From positions 41,886 through 105,885 of the forward strand of contig VWPU01009577.1 in NCBI GenBank assembly GCA_013398955.1: 64,000 nt of DNA, in the 5' to 3' direction. Made by a program: the position numbers and the translations under genes. The stretch comes from Callaeas wilsoni (lineage: Eukaryota > Chordata > Aves > Passeriformes > Callaeidae). The notes under the pieces are model-generated. The model was not told the DNA's origin. It saw only the letters and a program-made list of their open reading frames with translations, and did not search any database. This document shows, one piece after another, positions 1-13,563 of the stretch. Each line of letters begins with the position of its first letter. Positions within the stretch are counted from its first letter, which is position 1.

Positions 1-2138
1 AGCTTTCATATTAGGAAAATAAAATAGATGTGAATTATTCAAATCTAAAAAAACCAAATCAACCACTATACAAACTTAATGGTGCATTATGGCAATCTCA
101 TACAAAAGTATCTAACCCATGTCATTATCCTCTGTTAAAAGGTAGTGAGGTGGGAGAAAAAAACCACAATGAGATTATTCACAGAACTGGGTATCTCACA
201 GGAGGTTAGATGGGCCCACAACCTCGGCATCAGCGATGTTAATTAATGGGGTTATTGTTCCACTGGGGAAAGACCCTTGGTCTGATCCTTGGCTAGATTA
301 GTGCTACTCTGTGTACATCAAAAGAATCAAATCTGATAGGCAGTGCTAGTGATCCTAGCTCCCTCAACCTTTTCTAATTTATAAGAAAAATAAATGTATT
401 TAGAGCAAACTACTATCTTATTCGATCCTGTTCTGTTTCACCCCACACCAGTCCTAATTCCATTAATTAAGACAGGGACTGCTGGACAAGATGGCCTTTG
501 ATATAGACCCCAAAAACCAGGACAACCACCTTCCAGAGGAAAAAAGCAAGAAAAGTTTGCAATCAGATGGTGCTGTGAAATAACTTGCAACTCTTGATTG
601 ATAAAATTTATACATTTCATACCCACCGCTGGTGGACCACAGCTGGTGACAGCGCTCTGAGCCCTGGTGATGCTTTGGTAGCTGGAACATGGTGGTAGGC
701 AGGACTTCCAGTGGCATCCACGTCAGGGAAAAGCCTATTAACATAACATTGTGTGCAGCCTTGGTCATTCAGCAAAAGCATTGAATTAAAGCATGTGAGT
801 TGTCTCCCTCAGCAACATGCTCAAAAGGATGAGTGAACCTGGGCTACAAGAAAAGGTATTTTTTTATCAAAATCTTAAACTTTCTGTCTCCGAACAAGAG
901 AAATGAGAATAGCCCTGTGGATATTTTCTGGAAACAAGGAAATGAAAAGGCAAAGTTCCATTTCCTTGCTGAAAGCATTTTGCTGAACTATTTCCCTGCA
1001 TCCAGCAGCAAAATTCATGTGGTGCTGCAGAGCCTGTGGTGTAGGTAACTGCTGGCTGAGTACTGCAGCTTTACTGGTATGGTTAAACTACAGCTGGTGT
1101 GGTGGTAAAGGCCCCATTGCATGAGCCCTGGACATCCCTGCTTAGTGACCAAGGCACATGAAATACGCCTTCTGGTTCTTTTGCTAAAGTAACATGACAA
1201 GCTCCCAAACCACTGGCATCCTTAAGAAAATCCTTTAAAAGTTCTAATGGAGTGCAGCTCACAGTTCAGTTCAGTTGTATAAAGCAATGCACTAGACACT
1301 TTCGAAATTCATTATTGAAAAGACTGAAAGGAACTATTTTGCAAATATTTTGCTGTCTGTAGTTAATTTGTGGGACAGTCCTGATTTCCAAGAACGTGTT
1401 GGTCATTCAGTTTATTCTGCCACAGGGATGTCGAAACAGCTTGGAGCGCTACAGTTGTTTGAAAACACTTTTGTCCAACTGTTTACAAATCATTAAAATT
1501 GTTTTGTAATGCCAGCATTATTTCTGCCTCTTTGACTGAGGCATTCTGAAAGCAAAAGTATGAATAATGATCAATAAATAACAGCACAAGGACTACGGAA
1601 ATACATAGCTGAAACCACACACAGATTCAGGCATTTGTCTGAATGAAGGACAGCTTGCTGAACACACAGGCATGCAAAACCCAAGCTGCCTGGAGCAACA
1701 ACCTCTCCCTCTAAGCCTGGCCTCTCCTGAGTCCCTGCCTCTTCCCAGCAGCAAATGGGGACACCATGGCTGACTCTCTGATGATTTTCAGTGCTGTCTT
1801 ATTGGTCCAACAGCAGGTACTTTGCTATCAAAGCACTTTCTGGGCTAAACACCAGCTCATATATACGTGACATGGTCACACAATCATAGCGAGGGCTGGG
1901 CAGCAAGGAAACTTCAAAGGCTTGCCTACCCTACAGCTTCTGGACACTTTGTGAAGTGGCAGAGCAAAGTCTGGGTTTGCCCAAGGCCAGTATCTGTATC
2001 TAGCTGATCACCAGAAGCTCCATCCCTCTCCATCCACCTGACACATGGGTAGCCATGGTGTAGGATGCTGACACTTTCTGCAGCCCAGGGGGAGCCAACC
2101 CATGAGGCTGCGACATCTCCCCTCTCTGAATCCCAGGT
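1..2138. other. Intergenic DNA, nothing recognised
   Basis: AT-leaning unique sequence. The open frames are 60-100 residues, overlap each other on both strands and resemble no protein I know. No repeat family, RNA gene or promoter signal stands out. Confidence 0.6.
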
Positions 2139-2488
2139 GGTGGACACGTCCAGTCATTTCTTTAACACCTCCAAGGATGGTAACTCCACCACCTCCCTAG
2201 GCAGCATGTTCCAATGTTTGACAACCCTTTCCATAAATAAATTCTTCCTGATGTCCAACACAAACCTTTCCTGGTGCAGCTTAAGACTATGGCAGCTTGT
2301 TCTCTCATCCTGCCACTAGTTGCCTGGAAGACATTGACCCCCAGCCTGGCTACAGCCTCCTTTCAGGTGATTGTAGAGACCAGTAAGGTCTCCCCTGAGC
2401 CTCCTTTTCTCCAGGCTAAACACCTCCAGCTCCCTCAGCCACTCCTCATAGGACTTACTCTCTAAACCCTTGACCAGCTTCTCTCTGG
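2139..2488 (-). mobile_element. CR1 LINE fragment, minus orientation
   Basis: About 350 bp of the CR1 3' region reversed: CTCCACCACCTCCCTAGGCA, AAATTCTTCCTGATGTCCAA, CTCCTTTCAGGTGATTGTAG, AAGGTCTCCCCTGAGCCTCC and CAGCCACTCCTCATAGGACT. These are diagnostic phrases of avian CR1. The extreme 3' tail (octamer repeat) is missing or too diverged to see. Confidence 0.93.
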
Positions 2489-2995
2489 TGCAGGAGCCAC
2501 CTCAGCTGGCACCTGCTCTGTCCTAGTCCCAGCTCAGCAAACCACTAAACAGAGAGCTGTAGGAAACCAGGTTTCACCCGCTCTGAAATGGATTAGGGAG
2601 AAGCCCATCACGACCCGGTTGCAGGCGCACGGTAGGTGTGTGCCTGTGCAGCAGCATGGGCCAGCAGCAGGACCTGCTGAGAGGAGGCACCACCTGGGTT
2701 TCCACTGCTACAGAGGCCAGCTCTGCTGTGTGGGCAGGGCACTTGGGTTCCCACTGCTGCTGACCAAACACTAGGGTGAGAGGGGTGCCAGGGGGCTTTT
2801 GAGAACAAAACTGCCCGGCTATATGAACACTGTGTGGTGCCCGATCGTTTTAGGGAGAGGAAAGGGCGTGGGGATGGGGCTGGACATGTAGTGCTTATTG
2901 AGATGCAGTACAGAAAAAGCTGACAAGTGCCTAGCACTTATTGAACAGCCACTTCAGTCTGCTGCTCTTCAGGCCCATTAGACACAGAGCCAGAC

Positions 2996-3047
2996 CAGAA
3001 TATGAGGCCAGCCAGAGAATATGAGGCAGCCAGAGAATATGAGGCCA
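2996..3047 (+). repeat. Short minisatellite, about 18-bp unit
   Basis: GAATATGAGGC recurs three times, with CAGCCA between copies. The unit is roughly GCCAGAGAATATGAGGCA and about 2.7 copies are present with few mismatches. Confidence 0.85.
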
Positions 3048-5940
3048 AGATGAGCACTCCTGTCAAGAGCCAGCCCTGCACAGAGGAAAATTCGGTAAAC
3101 GTTTTGGAGGCAGTTCAGTGACTGCCACACACAATAAAACACTGCATTGATCTGTCTGCAAAAAAAAACCTAATTACTGCTTAAGATCTCCTAGGACACG
3201 CTTAGAGTAGCAGATGGGGCCATTTCTCAGAAATTTTTATAGACTTGAGTGACTTTGGCAGTGGAACATAGCTACTATGGAGTTGCAATGGGTTATAAAG
3301 AAGAGCAGGAAAATATTTGTTCTGCAGGACATTTTTGGTACTAGGTGTTAGAAGGCTACAGCCCAGTGATGGCTGAGCTTCTGCCTCCACCTCTGGGAGC
3401 AGAGGCATCTAACAGGGAGGGCCAAAATTATAACCACGACAGTGGAAGGAACTGAACATGCTCCTGAGCATGTCAAATCTATGGGCTGTCCTCCTACCTT
3501 GCAGGGAACCAACAAGTTTTCAGATCACTTTTCTCTGAAGAATATTGATTCTGAACATATCATTGCTACCACCTTAGGGTGGTACATAAGGGCCATAATC
3601 ATGGATCAGATATGGCTGAGTGTCACAGCCTACCTCAGACTAAAACCATCCCACATCATGCCCAGAAGCTGCAGCACAAAGGTCTGTCCAATACAAGAAC
3701 CACATGATTCCTCTCCTCCACATCAACTCCCTAGAAAAATAATGGCTGAAAACTTGAGCCAAAGGTATTTGGACAAGTCAGGCAAAAGAAATTGCATCTG
3801 GTGTTGAGCCTGAAAGAAAAAACACAGAAGCAAACTTTCCCGATAAATTAATATCTGTGGTAACTCCACATCATTTCTATGCTTTTTCACACCCGTGCTA
3901 AGATTTGCATTGCAATAAAAGACTGTGTTCCCTGTTAACACAGGACAGCCCTCAGCTTCTTTCATATAAAGCTAATGGAGCTCCATTCCATTGCAGTCAG
4001 CCAGTTAATGAAAAGAGTAATCAGGAGCAGGGGGGAGAAACAAGACCCAGTAGGTGTCTCAAGTAAGCAGTTTTTGTCAACTCAGTGTGAAGCTGAATGA
4101 TGTCCTCCATTTTGACTGACAAATGCTTTCCACTCTCTGAAATTTTTCATTTTCCATTTTCAGAGGCTATAGATTTCCATCTACTACCCTAGCAACTGTT
4201 TTGGTGGTTTATGATTTTTCCAGCCCCTTCTAATTTGCTCAGAAAATATAGATAGGCCAGCTATAATAAACCGTTGCAGGATGTGCAAAATCTTCACCAG
4301 AAAAACACATCTACAGCCTCTTCTCGCACCCACAAATGACAAAATCACAACGAAGCGTTAAACAGAAAGCAATCTGCCACGTGTGGGTGAGATCTGATTT
4401 CAAATCTAAACATCTCTTAAGCTTTCTGAGTGCTGTTTAGTAGAATATCAGGTGGCCTCTTCTAGGGATAAAAAATGTCACTCAGAGAAACAGCATTGCT
4501 TTAGGATGACTGAAGCCTTCAAAGGATGAGATCTTGCTTCTTAAAACAAAGTTACAATGAACCAAGAGTATAAATTGTGTACTCTGTTTTCAAAGAAGGG
4601 TGCACGGGCTTTGCTTTTCAGCACTTACTCATTGTCATTTCTATATTCCCAAAAAGAAACACTGGAGCCATATTCATCAGCTCATTACATGTACTCCCTG
4701 AAACACCCCTAGGCAACCATCTCCTCTGGCCACTCTGCTGGGAGTTGCCCACTTCATTTGTCAGCAGAACCCACCCTGACCTGTCACTCTGATGTCCAGC
4801 AGACTCCTCATTATACAAATTATCTGTCATTACCAAGCAGATACAAAGCTCCAGACAAACGTTAATAAAAGGCTACATAAAAAAACAAAACACTCCAAAT
4901 GGACCAACAGCACATGGTTCTCCACCTTTTTGCAACCATTCATGCCAATGCAAAATGATCAGATGGTCTTTTACATGCACAACACTTTTAGCGACTTTTT
5001 AAGGCTTTTTTTAAAATCAGCAACACAGAAAGCACCCCTGTGTAAGGGATGTAAGGGAAGTTGGGAAACATTACTAGTGGCTTTGATTTAAGAAGTTTTA
5101 AACCCATAAGGCTCTGCCACCTAAAGGAAAATGTGAGACTCACCCAAAACCGCCATCCACCACATTTTCCAATAGTACAACCCATAACACGTTCAAGCTG
5201 AAACGCCTGGAGGAAACTCAGTCAGGTTAAAGGAAAAGGAAAATAGCAAATTATCTGTTCTGCTGACCTATTGAAATTGAACCCAGCAGGCGGGCTGATC
5301 CTCAATAGCACTCCTCTGCCAGAAGTCGCCTCGGCATCTTCCAAGGTGTTGCCAGCCTGGCCATGGCAAAAGCAATGACTGTGGCGTTACAAATGACAAT
5401 CAGACATGCCTAAAATTCTCCAAATTTCTGCTTCTCACCATGCTTTGGTCATGCTAAGCTGTTTCAGGGTTCAATGCTTCACCAAGCTTCCAGGAAGCAA
5501 TGCAATTTTGGTGAACAGGCTGATATTTATTAAAGGAGGAGCAGTCAAGGTTAATGGCCCTCTTCTCTAGAGGAAGCTTTGAACAATAAAAAAGCCCATG
5601 TTCATATAATAAATTCTCCATGTGTTTTCTCACAGACATATAATTCTTGATGCAAAACATTTTCAGGATAGGAGTTGAACATAGAAATAGGAGTGAAAGG
5701 CTGGTAAATATTCTTAAGGAAGCTCTTTGTCTCTTATATCTGCCAGAGAGCAAAACAAATGCAGCCCTTATTTTTCTCTCCATCCATGAGGAATCTGTAA
5801 ACCTCTTAGAAAGAAGGTCAAGCCACAATCATTGCTCAGATTTGTTCAAAGTAAATTTAAGAAATTACTGGAGAGACACTGATCAGTAGTTTTGTCCCCA
5901 CACCATGAAAAACTAAGTGCTCTTATTAACACCTATTACC

Positions 5941-5995
5941 AAAAAAAACAAACAAACAAAAAAAAAAAAAAAAAAAAAAAACAAAAAAAAAAAAC
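5941..5995 (+). repeat. A-rich low-complexity tract
   Basis: About 55 bp of A with scattered C (AAAC-like units, then long poly-A). No retroposed sequence is recognised immediately upstream, so it is not clearly a retroposon tail. Confidence 0.9.
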
Positions 5996-6313
5996 ACCCA
6001 AAACTTTGGTGTTAAAGCCCCAGAGAAAGGGTAGTGTATTAACTAACTGCTTGGCCTGGGGAAAAAGGCTCAGAGAGTGATGTTGAGAGATTGAAAAAAC
6101 CCCAAAACAAACCACTTCTAAGTAAGTAACTTAACTGGGAATGCCTGGGTTCAGTTTCCTCTGTCACCCTGGGAAAGTCACTTATTCCCTGTGTCTATTA
6201 CCAGCTGTAGGAGCTCTGAAGCAGCAAATCCCAGCAACGACCTAATGTGGAGAAAGCATGGTTGTGGAAGCCAGGTAACTCTCACAAACTAAGCCTCTAG
6301 TGCAGGAGAAGTT

Positions 6314-6360
6314 TGTGGTGGGAAGGATTGAAAGAAGGTGGTGGGAGAGGATTGAAAGAA
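6314..6360 (+). repeat. Tandem duplication, 23-24 bp unit
   Basis: Two adjacent copies of GTGGTGGGA(GA)GGATTGAAAGAA, differing by a 1-bp indel and two or three substitutions. Confidence 0.85.
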
Positions 6361-7000
6361 AACACAAAAACAAGCTGGTTACCAAGCATTAGCAGGCCCA
6401 TAGTAAATTCCTAGAAGAGATAAGGTGACTTGTTTTTTACCACAAGATAACTAATGAGGACAACTTGCTCCACTCCACCCATGACTAACCTCACCACCTT
6501 CTTTGCTTCACAGTACATATGGTATTTGCAGTGAGTAACCATATGTAAACTGCAGATAGCACATCCCTAAGAGGCTGCTGTGATCTGCATGCTCTTTAAA
6601 TCAATTATATTAATCTTTTAATTAACGTAAAAAGTCTTAACTGATGGTTTTGAAAGCTTCGTTTCAAAAGGCTTCATTTTCCTAGGTGTGGATTGGCTCA
6701 CTTCTCCCATAGACAGAGACATACAAAATCAGAGGAAGCCTTTGAAATGGCAGACCTTCACTCCCACACTCACATTTTCTTAAAAAAAGTGAAAACCAGG
6801 GGCTGAGCACAGTCTCATTCACAGCCCCAACTCCACAGTGATTTTTCCATGTTCTTTAGTCAGTAAGGTCTCACTGGGAACGTGGTGTCAAAAGGTCATA
6901 CAGCACCATTTGCCTGTATATGGAAGTGGTACAGGCTATGGGGTTTCCATCAGAGCTTGAGAATAGCTTTGCCTGTAAGTGTTCCGGGCTTTTTTTAATT

Positions 7001-7042
7001 AAAAAAAAAAAAAAAAAAAAGAAGAGGAAGAAGAAAAAAAAA
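7001..7042 (+). repeat. Poly-A / GAA-rich tract
   Basis: A20 followed by GAAGAGGAAGAAG and more A. It is preceded by a T7 run, so the local sequence can fold back on itself. Confidence 0.9.
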
Positions 7043-10000
7043 GCAAAACCCCACTACTACCAGTTGTTTCATTTAATGGGCCCTACCATATCATCTTGTT
7101 GTGCTTGAAGCCTGAGGGACAAAACCAGAACAGAGTTCCTGTGCAGGACTAAGCCCAGAAGTGAGGACAGCTCCCCAGGCTTGGCTTGTACTTCCCACAG
7201 CTCTGCCTCTGCTCCCACCTATCCTGCAGGGAGCATTTGTCTTTGTCCTTTCTGGCAGGGAAAGCAGTCTGGACTACCGAGGCAATGAGAAGGAGAGGTT
7301 CATCACAGTATCATGAAATTCTTTTTCAAGTGCTAAGAATCCTTTTGAAAGCCCACTGTGTTTTGGCATGGGTGGGGAAGGAGTGTTGCACACTGCAGAA
7401 CCTAGGGCAGAACTTCCTGTCCCATAGCAGGTTTGACAAAAGGATAGAAGACTTCAGGGTGCCAAGAGCTTCCAGCTCCTCTCATCTATCTTGGAGCTCT
7501 CTTGGAGAGCCAGTCCCCAGACCTTGATGGGTGTACCAGGCTGACAAGCTGAATTAAGAGGGTGGAGAAAAGTTGCTGTGGTTCAGAGTTGCAGAGAAAA
7601 ACTCAGGGGAAGAATGCCATAACACCACTTGTAATTTCTAAAATCCTTTGCGATACTGGGACCTTGCAATTTTTGAGTCACAGGACTAGTAACAGAGGAC
7701 ATGTGATTTGGATCACAGCTCCGGATCCTGTTTTTGATGTCCAACAAGACACCGTGACACCATAGGTCACCAGGGCCCTGTGCAAGCTCCATTTCCTCCG
7801 TGACCTGCATCTCACACAGCTCCCCAGCACTATGCTGAGCCCCTCAGGCTGGGAAGCAACATGAGCTTGTCCTCTCAGAAAGACCTGAACAGCTTTGGAA
7901 ACACTGTGGGCCAGAGAAGGGCGGCACTGGGAGTAATGCTGGAGTTGCTGCTCTTTGCATAGAGCCGCCAGGCTTGGGTCAGTTCGGGCCAAACTGGCTA
8001 CTGTCATGAGAGCCAGGTCCCCAATTACTTGCTAAAGCTTGACTGGAGCACACACTGCTCCCTCTCCCACCAGCAGCCTTGCCTATACCTGAGTCAAGGA
8101 GTACCTCCTTCTCCTCCTCTCCCCTCCTGTTCCCATTGCCATCCCATGGAGCAGTTCCCAGGGCGATTTGTCCCTTGGGAAGGTGAGCAGTGTGAGCAGA
8201 GGAGAGGGGTGGCACCTATCCATGAGTGCCTTGGTGCATCCGTTTGCCATCAGCAGCACGTGTCCCACAGCTGGTGTGACTTGCTCACGTGGGGGGTTCA
8301 CCAGATGGTCAACGGCATCTGGCTGTGCCCCCTATGGCTGGTTGGCACAGCCGCCGTGTGCTGGGAAAAAAAAATAGAAGAGGTGCTGGAGGTGCTCAGA
8401 GCAGTACCAGGACTTCCCCACCACGATCAGAGTCGGGCTGACTGAGGTAGAGGACACCTTGCAATTTTCCTGGAAGTGACAGAGTGAGCGACCCACTGTG
8501 ACGAGAAGCCTGCATCACTCCTGTGCCAGCACACCCTGACAAGGAAAAACATTGATTTTCTCATTACTCAGGTCACACTGAGATGGAGAAGGTTCCCTTT
8601 TTACTGACTGCCAGTTGGAAGAGGACAAACCGCCTGTGATTTACCAGGACCCCTATTTAATACATCTAATACAAATAAACTGGAAACTCAGCCTTACTGC
8701 AGCTCCTAGCTGTGGAACAGTAGTTGCCACTTCTGCAATTAAGAGAAAAACAGAGCAGTTTATTAAGCACAGTTGTGGGAACGTAGTTTCAGTTTTCAGT
8801 GGGTTCATCTGAATATTTTTTCCATTTTAGTTCATGTAAGTTCACGCCCTTTGGGTTTCACATAAAGCCGTAGGGTCTGAGAAGCTCAAAAAATCTCAAA
8901 ATCAAAATGTCAAGTTGAAACGAAACCATAAAAGGTATTTGGATTTGCATGAAAACGGGCCCAGATTTGCTTCAGGAGTTCCTGAAGCCTGGTAAAGCTT
9001 TTGAAGAGCCTAATCTGAGTTTTGTGGTTTCAGTGCAGACAGAAAGCAGTGCAAGAGAGCAGATGGGCTCCTTTCAGGAAGCCAAGGCAGAGGAGAATGA
9101 TTAAGAAGCTATGAGAACGAGAACCATGCAGCGGGGGTGGGGGTTGGGGGGATCTAAAAAAAATCTCCAAAACCAGATTTTCAAGTGCTGAATGCCACAT
9201 AGTAGGACCGAAGAGAACATGGGTACTACAAGATAGCGGGCAGATCCTGTTTCTGAGGATCAGGCTCTGAATGGGAATACAAAGGTTTGGAGATAAGTCC
9301 AGCCATAATAGTGCCATATGCCCTTCTGCCCATACATTGAACATTCCTCTCCCCTTATAAGTAATCCTCTTCCCACAGTACTCCAGCCACACATGAAGCA
9401 GGAAAACAAAAAAAAAAAGAGAATAATCTACCAGGCTTATGCTCTCTGGTTAACACCTATAAACCTGTCCCAACATCAAATATTTTAAATTCTAGCTTTG
9501 ATCTATTTTTTAAATTAGTTATTTCAATTTCATATGCTCTAAATTTATTCTTATTGCATTCTTTTACTGACATAAAAATAAACATTTCAGAGTGACAACT
9601 CAATTTAATTGCTCACCTGAAAAGATGCAGAATAAATTTAATTGAGAAATTAACTTTTCTTTCCACTAGAAGTCTATACATCTCATTCAATTACACTTTA
9701 TATTATATACAAATATTAACATCTTTTACATTAACAGGATGCAGAGGAGGCACTCATTGATTTCTTGAGATTTAGTCTCCTGGCTGAGCAACTGGGTGCC
9801 TTAAAAGCAGGAATATCTCGTCATGACTGACATAACAAGGGTGTGCAATGTTATGAACAATGTAAGAAAAACCTGCAACACTTACAAGTATCTTTCTTTG
9901 AGAGCATTTTTCCTTCTAACTACACAAAAATTGAACATCTAACCTGCAAATTAAACTTTCAGTCCCTTCTTCCTGCCTTTTCTGGGAAAAAAGATTAACA

Positions 10001-11883
10001 TAAGAAAATATAAATTTAGCTGAAACACTGAGTTTTGTTCCCTTCCATCAAAAGGATCCTTACTTTCACATCTTCTCAAGAGTTCGTCTTGCCAAAGAAA
10101 ATAAAATGGTTTTGCATAGCTTCAGTATTTGCCTAAATTCTCATGAACTTGGAGTGCTACTGGCATTTTATGTTATCCTCCGAGGAGCATGCACTCAGCA
10201 GATATGACACTCCCCGCTGACATTGTCTTGCAGCATCACTACAGACCAGCCAGCACCGTTTCCAGCATCTGCACATTTAATAACCATGATCTGCAGAACA
10301 GGATAAATCATTACTTTGGTGTCATCCTGCTTTGGCATTTCACCCTCTCACAGGTTTACTTTCATGCAGGACCCTAAACTTATTTAACCTACGAAGCCAT
10401 TTACTCTCCTTACCCTTTCAGCACCTTCTTTTGTGATATAAAAGAATTCCCACTGGTTTGGCCTGTCCTCATAGCACACACTCTCCCCAGCCATGTCTTT
10501 TATTTGAGAGTCCATCACAAGTGCTGTCTCATACTGCAGCTGTACCTTGGCTGCCATCCTTCAGAGAGGGTTTTCTTTGCACCGTCAAGAGCCGTCTACA
10601 TCCTCTTAGCTAAGACCATACCCTGGCATTCAAAGGATGCTTAGTCAGACCATTTCCATTGAAATCAGTTGGGTTTAAGTGCTTAAGCAGGCTCGCAGGC
10701 TAGGCCAAACCGTCTCTGTGCCTCATCTAGTAGGTCTGAAGACAAATACTACATTCCCACACCACAAAGATAACTACTAGGTTTGTTTGGAAAATCGTAG
10801 TGAGGCTGCTTTACCATTTGACAACTCAGCCTCAATTTCAACAATATCCTGGGTCAGGGTAAAAATGGTCAAAAGGCAAAAGTTTCCATGCCTCAGTCAC
10901 AGCCAACCAAACTACTGAGGAATCTTCTTTCCAAACGATGATGTTTCAATGCATCTTCTGTTAATTTCATAGAAACAGACTATAGTAAAATACACAACCT
11001 TGAGATGCAAACCAAAACCCAAACCATAACAATTTACTTCATCCAAACAAAACTAAAGAGTTTAATTTTCTCTCTTGACAGGAAAGATTGCAGGGGGTAG
11101 TTTGAAGTCCTGTTGTTCAAACAGTCTGGACCTTTGTGCAGCAGTTTCATAAAGACAATCCAAATGATAACAGTCCAAATTCTCACAATTTCCGCAAGCA
11201 GGATTTGAAGTGTCCAGCCTGGGCCTGGGCAGGGACTGCAGAGCGTGCAGGAGACAGGCCGAGGCAGCTCTCCATCTTTCAAGTCCGGCATCCCAAACAG
11301 CTCATTGCACTATAGGGATACTGACCATTTTATGGTCACTCCTCCCCCTCCAAAGAAGAAGCTGATTCAAAGCAACAGCTGCTGTGGTAGCCAGACAAAC
11401 AGGGTTTATTTAAGTAGCTTTCACCTGGGCTTCAGCTTTTTCCTCAGAGAAAAGAAATAACAAGTTGCTCAAAAAGTCAAGCTCGTCTCCCTGTGCCCAC
11501 AGGCAGCTTGCAGGGTGGTAGAGAAACCATGGCAGACGTTTCTCTCCCTGAGGATGTGCATGGCCTATGTTAGGGTTACTGCTGCATCAGGGGGTGGAAG
11601 GGGGGCCATGAGGATGGTCTCAATCATAACCCAATTACAGCTTCAGAAATTGGATGACCATTAAACTTGTTACCACGGGGTAGTGAGCGGATGGTTCTGG
11701 CAACATTCCTGCTGGTTTCACAGATTTTCTAGAAGCCATTGCCTTAAAAGCCACCATCCAGATCCCATCTTCACTATAAATCGTCTTAGCAGCATTAAGT
11801 GAAAGAAGAGGTGGTGGTGGTGAAATCTTTAAATCATATTTTAAAAAGAGAAAAAAGAGGAAAAAGCAGAGAAGGAGTCCTTG

Positions 11884-11912
11884 CATTATCCATCCATCAT
11901 TATCCATCCATC
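11884..11912 (+). repeat. Tandem duplication of ATTATCCATCCATC
   Basis: Two adjacent copies of a 14-bp unit, itself containing CCAT repeats. Confidence 0.85.
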
Positions 11913-13537
11913 AATAACATTTAAAAGTCACAGCAAAAAAAAAAGGAGGAAATGGGAAATAAAAATATGATAGAGGGTGAGGGAAAATACAACAGAACGA
12001 AGGTGTGACCCAAAGGGTAGCTGGTCCCCACACACAGCTGCATGCATGAAGCAGTCTTGCTCACTAGCAGGATGTAGGCATGGGGAAGGCTGCGAGCAGC
12101 CCACTGGACTTGCAGTACTTGCTCTGAAATTTGCCACTGAACCTTGTCCATGGCCTAAAGCAAACCCAAAAAACAAATAAACAAAAAGAAAAGCAGTAAA
12201 ACAGTGAAAATATTACACCACAATGTTATGTAAAAAGAGAAGTACAGCTGGAATCACTTTGAGAAGATTTGGGGTTTGTCCTGTGACAGCATCATCTCTG
12301 TGGTTTTTCTCGGTATTGATGCAGTGTGAAAAGTGTACAGCTGTACTTCCGTTCTTAAAAATAAACATACAGTCCTAAGCAGAAATCTCTTGGTACACAG
12401 GGGAGCCAATTCTGCCTGATATCACCTAGTTTTACAGGCAGGAACCTCCCCAGAGATGCCACCACTTTGGTCCCTGTGAGAGCCACACTTCGAAGATGAC
12501 ACAGTGGGAGTGTGATCTCACCCAGAACTGGGCCATCCCACCCAGGGATACAGCACAGGGCCAGGGAGGCTACGTTCAAGCCTGAGCAGAAGACATGAGC
12601 CATTGCACCCAAGGAAATGCAGCTCCTGCAGCAGGGTACCAAAATTTCTCAGAAGCTCAGCAGTCCAGCAGACATCTAAACACAGGACTGGTTTTTCCCA
12701 TAAGCTCAGCATCATGCTCTTTGGAAAACCTGACTCACAACGTTACAAGCAACATCAGCAGCTCAAACCCTGTTATTTATCTGTAGGACAACAATGTCTA
12801 GAGGCCCCAGGCGTGGCATGGCATAGCATTGCTCCGTCCAGGCACTGCGCAATCCTGCTGGCTGCGAGCAGTAGCTCCAGGAGAGCTGACCTGGCGCTGG
12901 CAACCACCGTCAAGAGCTTCCCAGGAAACCCTTGAGCAGACATGGCTTCCTGCCAGCCTTAAGCCATCCCATTTCTCTTTTCTGATCAATCACATCACTG
13001 CAGAGAGTATTCAGATTTGCAACCACAGTGCCAGGCTCCAGCAGCCCTGTTGCTGTTGGTGAGGCATCCCGAGCACATGGCACTTGGCCTAGCTCCAGCC
13101 CATGCAGACTCAGCCCCGCTAGGTTTGCATCACAGGCGAGACAGACACGGGCAGCCAGCATCTTTTTCTGTGGGTCATGTATGCACTCCCAACCCTTCAC
13201 CAGCCCTTGGGGAAGAAGCTGCCACTCCCTCCCTGAGCTCATGTTTTCTTCAGCCCATCAGGAGTTTTCCCCCAGCTTGCACTTAGGAAAGCAGCATGAG
13301 CTTTCATCCCTCTTGTTTTCCAAGACCTCCTGAAGAGATCCAGCTGTGACTTCTCCTATACACAGACATTTAATGGGGACTCTATAAAACAAAGCTCATG
13401 CCAGTGGGGACACAGCCAGAATTCATCTGGCATCAGTTTCACCAGGAAAGGAACATAGAGCAAAATAGGGAGGAAGCTTAATCTTTTGGCCAACACAGGG
13501 AGAGGGAGCTGACTGGCAGCCTCCCCCAGGAGGGGAC

Positions 13538-13563
13538 AGTGACCTGCAGCAGTGACCTGCAGC
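13538..13563 (+). repeat. Tandem duplication of AGTGACCTGCAGC
   Basis: Two perfect adjacent 13-bp copies followed by AGTGG, a partial third. Confidence 0.9.

Larger units (their letters stand above)
2489..9400. other. Intergenic DNA with simple repeats only
   Basis: Unique, mostly CpG-poor sequence. It contains the minisatellite near 3.0 kb, the 23-bp duplication near 6.3 kb and the A-rich tracts near 5.95 and 7.0 kb. No frame exceeds about 140 residues, and no exon-like run with splice sites and protein similarity was seen. Confidence 0.6.

Noticed and set aside
5941..5995. A-rich tract as a poly(A) tail of a processed pseudogene
   Set aside because: No recognisable coding or UTR sequence upstream and no target-site duplication found.
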